NCBI GenBank assembly: GCA_964356355.1
Contig: CAYHGX010000020.1
Coordinates: 1 to 24,683, forward strand
DNA: 24,683 nucleotides
Origin: CAYHGX01 sp964356355
Lineage (GTDB): Bacteria > Patescibacteriota > Gracilibacteria > UBA1369 > LOWO2-01-FULL-3
Reading direction: 5' to 3'
The translations under genes and the position numbers were made by a program. Under the pieces are notes generated by a model that did not search any database, was not told the DNA's origin, and saw only the letters and a program-made list of their open reading frames with translations. Of this stretch, positions 14,452-20,713 are shown one piece after another. The first letter of the stretch is position 1; the number at the start of each line of letters is the position of its first letter.

Positions 14452-15861
14452 TTATTTTTTAACTTTACTAAGCATGTCTCCGAGAACTTGGCGTAAACTT
14501 GCAATATCAGCAGGTTTAGCTGTTGCAGTTAGGCGCATCATCGGAGCGGCGCCCGGCGCTGGAGAGAACATCGCACCTGGAGCGGCCACTAGGCCGTATT
14601 CTTTAATTAGTTGTTCTGAAACTTCTTTTGGATCTGTAAGTGGGCGACCATCTTCTCCGCGAATCAAAGATTCACCATTACTATCAACCAGCGCTGCCAT
14701 GCCATAGAAGGATTGGCCAATCGTAAATGGAAGATTAAGTTCAGCCATTACGCTCCTGAGTTGTTGACGAGCCTCTTCCAGTGCGATATAGCGAGGCCCC
14801 ATCGCAGCGTGAATACCTGCAGGATAAGTATAAAGTGCATGAGCTGCCCTTGCCTCATCCGGGCGGGCATAGGCATTGACATCGGCCATTCTGGCACGAG
14901 CTGACTTAAGGACTGTAGTGGCTAATGTATTGTGGCCTTTTGGCGCCATCCACATCAGTGTTCCAGTTTTTTCCTGAGAACTAATTGTTTTTGTTTCTCC
15001 CAATATTAAACCTAAATGTGCAAATTCTTCCGGTGTAAGATTTTGCTCTAATTCTGCGAGGTGCAAAGCCTCCGCATTACCTTCTGGGGCAAGTGGTGCA
15101 TAGAAGCCGTCTACCAAATTTGGAATACCCTTTGCCGCACAGAATTTCAAATTTGCAGCCATATCCTCGTAACTTTGTCCCTTTCCGGATGGGTTGCTTG
15201 GAACAATAGAAACTGCACCAATTATGCTCAAGCCGTTAGCTGTTGCATAGCTCATGCTTTCTTCCATAGTGTCTGGACTAAGCCCAAAACCACTACCTGC
15301 AACTGGAGCCTGAATTACCTCTAATCCCAAAGCCTTGGCAAGTGGCAAATAGCCTGGCCAAGCCACAGGTTCCATAATGATGGCACCTTTTTCTCCAGGT
15401 TTTAAATTTGCAGCAGAAATCAATCCCCTAAGGGCAAAGTCGATGGCACTGCGTCCAGAAACTGTTTGAATGCCTTCAACTGGAGTGTTCTTTAATCCAT
15501 AACTAGCGGCAACAGTTTCGGTGAGTCCGGGATATGACTGACGATATGCAGATGGATTATTGTGAGCCTCACCTTTTGCGTTTGGATAAAGGGGCTTACC
15601 TGTTGGGTCCTGAAAGCGTAGTCTGTCCTCTTCCATGTAACGTAAAAAATCATCGCTCATTGGCTTTCCTACCTCAGCGATGTCACCAGCGGATTGGTCA
15701 ATAACCGTAAGTCCCTGAGCTCTCCGAGCCTGTGCTAGAGCCTTCAGTGCAGGCAGGCTGAGCGGACTTTCTTGGCCGATTTGTGGCCTATCAAAGCCCT
15801 CTGCATTATGCAGATAAGTATCCATCAATTCTTCAGGTGTTTCGGAGTTTTCTGGTGACAT
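14452..15861 (-). CDS. PLP-dependent aminotransferase, class I/II fold
   Basis: A 469-residue fold-type I PLP enzyme, first gene of the ligase/peptidase cluster. Visible PLP features: SGRSAIDFAL near 135-144 (phosphate-binding region), NPSGKG at 223-228 in place of NPTG, DGFYAP at 251-256 (the Asp pairs with the pyridine nitrogen), the likely Schiff-base lysine K291 in GETKTISSQEKTG, and Arg443 in MMRLTAT as the usual alpha-carboxylate anchor. It is clearly distinct from the AspC gene at 5525 and about 70 residues longer than typical relatives, with a polar N-terminal extension of about 30 residues. The amino acid processed is unknown. It may supply or modify the amino acid joined by the downstream ligase, 12 bases away. 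A promoter and a small leader hairpin lie upstream. Confidence 0.85.
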   Translation of the reverse strand: MSPENSETPEELMDTYLHNAEGFDRPQIGQESPLSLPALKALAQARRAQGLTVIDQSAGDIAEVGKPMSDDFLRYMEEDRLRFQDPTGKPLYPNAKGEAHNNPSAYRQSYPGLTETVAASYGLKNTPVEGIQTVSGRSAIDFALRGLISAANLKPGEKGAIIMEPVAWPGYLPLAKALGLEVIQAPVAGSGFGLSPDTMEESMSYATANGLSIIGAVSIVPSNPSGKGQSYEDMAANLKFCAAKGIPNLVDGFYAPLAPEGNAEALHLAELEQNLTPEEFAHLGLILGETKTISSQEKTGTLMWMAPKGHNTLATTVLKSARARMADVNAYARPDEARAAHALYTYPAGIHAAMGPRYIALEEARQQLRSVMAELNLPFTIGQSFYGMAALVDSNGESLIRGEDGRPLTDPKEVSEQLIKEYGLVAAPGAMFSPAPGAAPMMRLTATAKPADIASLRQVLGDMLSKVKK

Positions 15862-15884
15862 GGGTTGGGGATTAAAAGTTGTAA

Positions 15885-15907
15885 TTTAAAAAACCACTGC
15901 TTGGTTT
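15885..15907 (-). terminator. small hairpin with U-tract in the operon leader
   Basis: On the minus strand, stem AAACCA/TGGTTT with loop AGCAG is followed directly by a T-run. The stem is only 6 bp. It lies after asparaginase and just after the predicted start of the aminotransferase operon, so it may end the asparaginase transcript or act as a weak attenuator of the operon. Confidence 0.35.
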
Positions 15908-15915
15908 GGCAAGAT

Positions 15916-15921
15916 ATTATA
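15916..15921 (-). promoter_or_regulatory. -10 element upstream of the aminotransferase/ligase/M20 operon
   Basis: A perfect TATAAT on the minus strand predicts a start near 15909 and a leader of about 48 bases. No good -35 hexamer is present at 16-18 bases (CTATTG and TCTATT are the best), so the promoter may be weak or need an activator. Confidence 0.4.
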
Positions 15922-15983
15922 AATAACCCATTTTTTACAATAGAAACTCGTCGAAGTCTTATGCCTTAATTTTCGCCTTTATA

Positions 15984-16985
15984 CTAAGCCTCCAATTCGC
16001 CTGCGAGATCTTTTTCCATGATCTTGCGAATTTCGGGGAGCTTGCGAGTGCGGGCGAGAGTCCACATCAATTTGGCCACTGTGGCTTCGGTGGTCATGCA
16101 AGAGGAAGAGATAGCTCCAGCTTTTTTGGCCTGAAAACCCGATTCGTAGGCGGTTAAATTGGTAACACCTCTTTCCATTTGATTGGCAATGACGATCGGG
16201 ATTCCCTGATCGGTGGCCTTTTCGATCATCGGAATCAAAGAATTCTCAAGACATGGGACATTACCTGGGCCGAAGCCTTCAATGATAATGCCTCTAGCTC
16301 CACGTGATAAGGCCCCCTGGATAATTTCAGGGTCAAAGCCCGGGAATATTTTAAGTAGAGAAATTTTAGGATCAAAATTCGGAGAGAAAGTTAGAGTTCT
16401 CTTGCGGCGTTTTTTGCGCCATTCATTGAGAACTGTTGGGCGTCCAAGCTCACCGAGCAGAGGAAAGTTTGGAGAATGAAAAACGTCTACGAAGGACTCA
16501 TGGTGCTTTTTTGCGCGATTTCCGCGGATAATCTTGTTGGCAAAAACTATGCAGACTTCTGCAATATCAAGAGCTGCGGTTAGGCAGGCATAAATGAGAT
16601 TGTTGCGACCATCAGAAACCATTTCTCTTAGAGGAATCAGTGAACCCGTAAATACCACAGGTTTACTAAGATTTTGCAGGGCAAAAGAGAGGGCACTCGC
16701 AGTATAGGCCATAGTATCTGTTCCTTGGGCCACCACAAAGCCATCGTACTTGTCATATAGTTGATGAATTTTATTGGCGATTTCGGTCCAAATAACGGGG
16801 GTCATATTTGAACTATCCATGTTTACGACCATCTTAAAATCGAGCTGAATATGCCTTTGAATCTCAGGAAATTCGCGAATAATATCGGCAGCTTCGGTAG
16901 CAGGTTCAAGTGCGCCAGTTCTTGGATTTGTGATCATGCCAATTGTTCCTCCTGCAAAAAGTAGACAAATTTTTGGTCGCGACAT
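15984..16985 (-). CDS. ansA: L-asparaginase, type I (cytoplasmic, AnsA-like)
   Basis: Hydrolyses asparagine to aspartate and ammonia. At 333 residues with no signal peptide it fits the cytoplasmic type I enzyme. Catalytic residues are present: Thr14 in FAGGTIGM, Ser59 in MDSSNM, Thr89-Asp90 in AQGTDTMAYTASAL, and Lys160 after RGNR. The related GatD subunit of archaeal Glu-tRNA(Gln) amidotransferase shares this fold but is longer and paired with gatE; no such partner is here. It has its own strong promoter and lies 122 bases before the aminotransferase operon on the same strand. Its product aspartate links with AspC, and its ammonia with glutamate dehydrogenase; whether it also serves the ligase cluster is an open inference. 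Confidence 0.92.
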   Translation of the reverse strand: MSRPKICLLFAGGTIGMITNPRTGALEPATEAADIIREFPEIQRHIQLDFKMVVNMDSSNMTPVIWTEIANKIHQLYDKYDGFVVAQGTDTMAYTASALSFALQNLSKPVVFTGSLIPLREMVSDGRNNLIYACLTAALDIAEVCIVFANKIIRGNRAKKHHESFVDVFHSPNFPLLGELGRPTVLNEWRKKRRKRTLTFSPNFDPKISLLKIFPGFDPEIIQGALSRGARGIIIEGFGPGNVPCLENSLIPMIEKATDQGIPIVIANQMERGVTNLTAYESGFQAKKAGAISSSCMTTEATVAKLMWTLARTRKLPEIRKIMEKDLAGELEA

Positions 16986-17013
16986 TTTGGTGAGTTAGAG
17001 CTTAAGTGGCGTT

Positions 17014-17042
17014 ATTTTAAACTATTTACACCTCTTAGTCAA
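17014..17042 (-). promoter_or_regulatory. sigma70-type promoter for the asparaginase gene
   Basis: On the minus strand TTGACT (17037-17042), a 17-base spacer and TAAAAT (17014-17019) each match consensus at 5 of 6 positions. The predicted start near 17007 gives a leader of about 22 bases without a Shine-Dalgarno site. Confidence 0.65.
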
Positions 17043-17108
17043 CCTTGAAGCGTGCGATTTAAAGATTTTTTAATAATTATTTAATATTTGATTGCTATGG
17101 TCGCGATG

Positions 17109-17122
17109 CTTTTGCGCAAAAG
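17109..17122. promoter_or_regulatory. 14-bp perfect palindrome upstream of the cohesin/dockerin gene
   Basis: CTTTTGCGCAAAAG is perfectly self-complementary and lies 22 bases before the start codon, between the divergent asparaginase and cohesin/dockerin genes. It could be an operator for a dimeric regulator or a short mRNA hairpin. I see no convincing -35/-10 pair for the rightward gene. Confidence 0.35.
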
Positions 17123-17144
17123 GCGTCTTAATTCCTAAACAAAC

Positions 17145-18656
17145 ATGAAAATGAAAGAACATCTGAAACTCAAGTTTCTGTTGATAGGTCTAGTAGCGAT
17201 GGTATCGCAGATTGTTCCGTTAACTCAAGTGTATGCGGCAAATTTACCAGGGGTTGTGGTAATCAATGAGGTGGCATGGGCCGGAACAGCCGATAATTCG
17301 AATGATGAATGGATTGAGCTTTATAATTCCTCAAATGTTGCCGTGGATCTTGCTGGATGGCAGATAGTAGATGATGGCAGCAGTACATATAAGCTCACCT
17401 CTGGGCAAATTGCGCCTCATGGCTATTTCTTAATTGAAGATACGGAGGTTAGTACCAGTATACCTGCCGATGCGGTAATTGGTTTGTCACTGGCGAATGC
17501 CGGAGATAGCCTAGTACTGGAGGACAATGCAGGAGCAGTGATAGATACGGTGAATGGCAGCGGTGGAGCATGGTACAGCGGAGATGCTACGAGCAAGGCC
17601 ACAATGGAAAGAATTAATCCAGGCGTAGTCCAGGACAGCGCCAGCAACTGGGCTTCAGCAAAGGCTGGGAATGGCACTACCGGCAGAAGTGGACAGCCAA
17701 TTTTAGGTACTCCCAAAGCGGCAAATAGCAACTTTGGCGGGACAGGTCCTGAGGTTATGGTTGAAATGCCTAAAAATGAATTTAAGCATGGTGAACAATT
17801 TACGGCAGAGGTAATGATCAACGATGCTGAAGATTTATATTCTTATGGCTTTGAGATGAATTATGATGAACAGGTTTTGAAATTTATTTCTGCGCAGGAG
17901 GGTGACTTCTTGAAGTCCGGAAACGTGTCCACAGCCTTTAATTCTGCTCTAGAAAACGGAGTTGCCGGGGATCTACTAGTGGGCGGTGCGCGCCTAATCA
18001 ATCCTCCAAAAGGTATTGATGGAGACGGAGAATTATTCCACCTAACCTTTGAGGTGGTTGGTAACAATGATGATATTGCGTCTATTTCCTTTGCCGGTGG
18101 TAGCTTTATTACCGATTCACTTGGAGACGTGCAGACTAAATTCACTGGCAATGAGCTTTCGGTAAAAGACCAAGTAGTCGCCGTTGTTGGTAATCTTAAG
18201 GCACAAGAGGGTGTAAATCGTTTTAGTATTTTGCTCTCATGGGAGGTGCCTGTAAGTGGAGCAGAGAAGTATCTTATTAAAAAATTAATGCCAGATGGCA
18301 GCTATAAGGATTTAGGAGAAACAATTTCACCTCAATTTACAGACACTGAGGGTGTGGCAAATGGAGGAGGAATTGTGCCAAATCTGGAATATAGCTACCA
18401 GGTAATTGCAGTAAGCGCAGGCCTCAATAGTAACCCCGTAGGGGTGACCGGAAAGGATCTTCGTGGAGTAACTGGCGATATAGATCGGAATGATCGAGTC
18501 GACGGAAGGGATATTGAAAAATTGGCAAGATCATATGGAAGTGGCTTTAGTGATGAGGAATATCTTTTAACAGCAGATCTAAATTTTGATGGCGAAATAG
18601 ATGGAATTGACCTTGTGGAATTAGCTTCAAACTTCGGTTTGAAATATAGCAAATAG
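17145..18656 (+). CDS. secreted lamin-tail / cohesin / FN3-like / dockerin protein
   Basis: A 503-residue surface or secreted scaffold-type protein. Residues 1-32 form a Sec signal peptide (basic start, hydrophobic core, VYAA end). Residues ~36-190 are a lamin-tail (LTD) domain, opening VVINEVAWAG with DEWIELYN. Residues ~203-340 are cohesin-like, with YGFEMNYDEQVLKFIS and GELFHLTFEV strands. Residues ~346-435 look like a fibronectin-III-type beta domain (LSWEVP, YSYQVIAVS). Residues ~443-500 are a dockerin with two calcium-binding repeats, GDIDRNDRVDGRD and ADLNFDGEIDGID, each followed by a helix. Carrying both cohesin and dockerin suggests self-assembly or binding to other surface proteins rather than classic cellulose breakdown, since no catalytic domain is present. 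The next gene encodes a membrane-anchored cohesin-like protein that could be the dockerin's partner. Confidence 0.88.
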   Translation: MKMKEHLKLKFLLIGLVAMVSQIVPLTQVYAANLPGVVVINEVAWAGTADNSNDEWIELYNSSNVAVDLAGWQIVDDGSSTYKLTSGQIAPHGYFLIEDTEVSTSIPADAVIGLSLANAGDSLVLEDNAGAVIDTVNGSGGAWYSGDATSKATMERINPGVVQDSASNWASAKAGNGTTGRSGQPILGTPKAANSNFGGTGPEVMVEMPKNEFKHGEQFTAEVMINDAEDLYSYGFEMNYDEQVLKFISAQEGDFLKSGNVSTAFNSALENGVAGDLLVGGARLINPPKGIDGDGELFHLTFEVVGNNDDIASISFAGGSFITDSLGDVQTKFTGNELSVKDQVVAVVGNLKAQEGVNRFSILLSWEVPVSGAEKYLIKKLMPDGSYKDLGETISPQFTDTEGVANGGGIVPNLEYSYQVIAVSAGLNSNPVGVTGKDLRGVTGDIDRNDRVDGRDIEKLARSYGSGFSDEEYLLTADLNFDGEIDGIDLVELASNFGLKYSK

Positions 18657-18666
18657 TTGGCCTATG

Positions 18667-18691
18667 GTGGGCGGACCTTCGGTCCGCCCAC
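18667..18691 (+). terminator. strong hairpin after the cohesin/dockerin gene, no U-tract
   Basis: A perfect 11-bp stem GTGGGCGGACC/GGTCCGCCCAC with a 3-base loop begins 11 bases after the stop codon. It is followed by CTCCT and a run of A, not T, so it is not a standard intrinsic terminator on either strand. It could still end or protect the mRNA 3' end, reducing expression of the lipoprotein gene that follows. Confidence 0.45.
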
Positions 18692-18727
18692 TCCTAAAAA
18701 AAACTCGTTATTCCTAAAATATTAATT

Positions 18728-19444
18728 ATGAAAACTAAAATAATTTTGAATCTTGCTGCTATTGCGTTACTCACATTGTTGCAAGGATGCTTTAATAAGC
18801 CAGCGTTTGCCCTTGCAGATGGTTCGAATGGTACGGTATGGATGGATGGGAACTTCATCAATCAGGATCTATATAAGTTGAGTGTAAATGCAAAAGATAT
18901 AGGGAATTCGGTTATTGGAGTCGCCTTTGATCTAAGATTTGAGGGAGAAAACCTTCTTTTCTTGAAGTATGAACCTGGTGATTACCTAGAAAAGGGTGGA
19001 GACCCTATCTATCTAGTAAAAAGTGATCAAGCAGACAGTAAAATTGTGTTTGGAGAGAGCCTAACTAGAGACGACAAATTCCCTACTGGAAGTGGTGAAA
19101 TTGCTAATTTCTATTTTCAAGTTAAGGGAGGGGTGAGCTATGACGCTATCAAAAACAATTTAACTTTTTCATTTAACAGAGGCGTTGTTTCTACTTTTAA
19201 GGAAATCCGACAGGACCTTGATCAGATAGAATGGAGCGGTTTGAGTCCTAATAAACCGACAGAAATCAGTAGTAAGGAAAGTGGTGAATCAATCGTGGAT
19301 TTACCACTAGCAGATAACACTTCTGCATCTCTGTTTACCCAAAACTCAAATGAGGGCGGTTATCTATTCCAGGTATTTATTGGATCCTTGATCTGCCTAA
19401 TAATAATTTCGGCCTATAAAATACTGCAAAACCGACAGAGGTAA
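18728..19444 (+). CDS. membrane-anchored lipoprotein with cohesin-like domain
   Basis: A 238-residue exported protein. The N-terminus has a lysine-containing start and hydrophobic stretch ending in LLQGC, a plausible though imperfect lipobox with the lipidated Cys at residue 21. Residues ~36-165 look like a cohesin-type beta-sandwich, with VIGVAFDLRFEGENLLFLKYEPGDYL, then IVFGESLTRDD, then GSGEIANFYFQV, the same order of features as the cohesin domain in the preceding gene. A polar linker rich in Ser/Thr/Asn (~170-210) leads to one C-terminal membrane helix (~212-231) with a basic tail (KILQNRQR). So it may be held to the membrane at both ends, presenting the domain outside. It lies 71 bases after the dockerin protein and may be its docking partner; that pairing is inference. 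Confidence 0.75.
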   Translation: MKTKIILNLAAIALLTLLQGCFNKPAFALADGSNGTVWMDGNFINQDLYKLSVNAKDIGNSVIGVAFDLRFEGENLLFLKYEPGDYLEKGGDPIYLVKSDQADSKIVFGESLTRDDKFPTGSGEIANFYFQVKGGVSYDAIKNNLTFSFNRGVVSTFKEIRQDLDQIEWSGLSPNKPTEISSKESGESIVDLPLADNTSASLFTQNSNEGGYLFQVFIGSLICLIIISAYKILQNRQR

Positions 19445-19450
19445 ACTATC

Positions 19451-19492
19451 TGCATTCACTACGCTGTTTCGCTTTATAGCACTGCGTGCATG
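19451..19492. repeat. possible degenerate copy of the GC-rich interspersed repeat
   Basis: Starts and ends in TGCA/TGCATG and contains CACTACGCT, TTCGCT and TAGCACTGCG in the same order as the repeats at 2293-2357 and 6301-6358, but shorter and less similar. It lies seven bases after the lipoprotein stop codon, as the first copy lies at the end of dnaJ. Confidence 0.35.
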
Positions 19493-19522
19493 TCTGTCAA
19501 TTTTAAATATAGTTTTCTCCTT

Positions 19523-19549
19523 TTGAAGTGGAACGATTTCCATTAAATT
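19523..19549 (+). promoter_or_regulatory. candidate promoter with internal dyad before the HTH gene
   Basis: TTGAAG (19523-19528) and TAAATT (19544-19549) are separated by 15 bases, shorter than ideal. The spacer is almost filled by the inverted repeat TGGAA-CGAT-TTCCA (19529-19542), which would suit a repressor or a MerR-type activator that acts between the two hexamers. The predicted start near 19556 leaves a leader of about 22 bases. Confidence 0.35.
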
Positions 19550-19577
19550 TTGATTAAGCAATCTCAATTTAAGCCCT

Positions 19578-20042
19578 ATGATAAAAGAATATATCTCCAT
19601 CCAGGAAGCCTCTGAGTTAAGTAACAAGTCAATTCAGACAATCCGCCGTGCTATCAAGGCACGAAAGTTCTTGTTTAAAAAGGTTCGAACACCACAAGGT
19701 TTCAACTATGACATTGAAAAGGATTCACTCTGCAGGTTTTATAAATTCACTGTAGCTGAGGCTCCAGTAAATGCAGAAAAGAAAGTTGAAAAAAAGACCG
19801 AAGAAAAGGTTGAAGAAAAAGCGGAAACAAAGGTAGTTGCAAGTGAGAAGAAAACATATGTTGAAGCAGCCGACTTTAAGGCCTTCACTGTCACACTTGA
19901 ACGTCTTATTTCTCAACATGGAGATGAAAGACAAAGCTTTCTTCGCTTGATCAACAATCTACAGGAAAAGATTTTCGTTCTTGAAAATCAACTTAGCCTG
20001 CTAAAGGCTCCTGAAAAAAGATGGTATCAGTTTTGGAGCTAA
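19578..20042 (+). CDS. helix-turn-helix (MerR/excisionase-like) protein with coiled-coil tail
   Basis: A 154-residue protein with a winged or MerR-like helix-turn-helix at ~5-28 (ISIQEASELSNKSIQTIRRA), the pattern of excisionase-type DNA-binding domains. Next come a basic patch, a Lys/Glu-rich linker at ~66-92, a coiled-coil segment at ~100-142 and an aromatic end, KRWYQFWS. Similar aromatic C-termini occur in small HTH proteins of plasmids and uncultured bacteria and may be an oligomerisation or membrane-contact element; that is inference. It is first in a probable operon with a polyprenol-kinase-like gene (9-base gap) and glutamate dehydrogenase (23-base gap). A dyad in its candidate promoter could be its own operator. 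No prophage or integrase genes are nearby, so an excisionase role is unlikely. Confidence 0.7.
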   Translation: MIKEYISIQEASELSNKSIQTIRRAIKARKFLFKKVRTPQGFNYDIEKDSLCRFYKFTVAEAPVNAEKKVEKKTEEKVEEKAETKVVASEKKTYVEAADFKAFTVTLERLISQHGDERQSFLRLINNLQEKIFVLENQLSLLKAPEKRWYQFWS

Positions 20043-20051
20043 TCTATTTAT

Positions 20052-20690
20052 ATGGCAAGGCGAAAAGGTCTTGTAAAAGAATTTGCAAGAAAGGCAGTAC
20101 ATCTTTCGGGTTTGTCGATTGTCGTGGGTTACACCTTGCTTTTAAATTATTTCTCTCAGCGAGTAGCAATTTTGGCAATGACAGCTCTTCTAATTTTACT
20201 TTTGGAGGTAGAGCATATTCGCGTTGAACATAAACCTAAAATGGCAAATGCAATTAATGGGCTGTTGCGCAGACATGAACAAAACAATATTTCGGGGGCA
20301 GTATTTCTGGTTATCTCTTGTGTGATCTGCTTTTCAGCCTTCGATTACTGGATTGCAGTGGCAGCAATGTTTATGTGTGTGTTTGGAGACTTGTTCGCTG
20401 CACTTTTCGGAAAGATATTTAGAACCAAGAAAATTCACAATAATAAAACCTGGCCAGGGACCATTGCCGGACTAGTAACAAATGTGACAGTTGGAATGCT
20501 AGTTTTACCAAGTTCAGCACTGCTTATTATCCCAATGGCCATCACTGCCTCAGTAGTAGAATTCATCACAAATAAGCTAGATGACAACCTAACTGTGCCA
20601 CTTTTCGCTGGATTTGTGGGCCAGATGATTGTTTATTATATGGGCATTCAGTTGCCAGCTGTAAATTTCTGGTTTCTGGGCTGGTTTTAG
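20052..20690 (+). CDS. CTP-dependent polyprenol/dolichol-kinase-like membrane protein
   Basis: A 212-residue polytopic membrane protein that fits the dolichol kinase/phytol kinase/CTP-transferase superfamily. The N-terminal KEFARKAVHLSGL (~9-21) is the family's start. Family-like motifs follow: FGDLFAALFGK at ~111-121 with Asp113, the basic segment and KTWPGTIAG (~132-140), then VEFITNKLDDNLTVPL (~169-184) with conserved acidic residues near the nucleotide. About six membrane segments are visible. Members phosphorylate polyprenols, phytol or related lipids using CTP. In bacteria the role may be recycling of isoprenoid alcohols; the lipid here is unknown. It sits between the HTH gene and glutamate dehydrogenase with short gaps, so it is probably co-transcribed, although no metabolic link is obvious. 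Confidence 0.78.
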   Translation: MARRKGLVKEFARKAVHLSGLSIVVGYTLLLNYFSQRVAILAMTALLILLLEVEHIRVEHKPKMANAINGLLRRHEQNNISGAVFLVISCVICFSAFDYWIAVAAMFMCVFGDLFAALFGKIFRTKKIHNNKTWPGTIAGLVTNVTVGMLVLPSSALLIIPMAITASVVEFITNKLDDNLTVPLFAGFVGQMIVYYMGIQLPAVNFWFLGWF

Positions 20691-20713
20691 TTTTTACTTC
20701 CTAATTATTTCCG

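Noticed and set aside
15984..16985. GatD subunit of archaeal Glu-tRNA(Gln) amidotransferase instead of asparaginase
   Set aside because: GatD carries an extra N-terminal domain and is paired with gatE; this protein starts directly at the asparaginase fold and has no partner here.
19397..19627. 76-codon minus-strand frame over the gap between lipoprotein and HTH genes
   Set aside because: It overlaps both flanking genes and the repeat, has no motif and no promoter; unlikely to be real.
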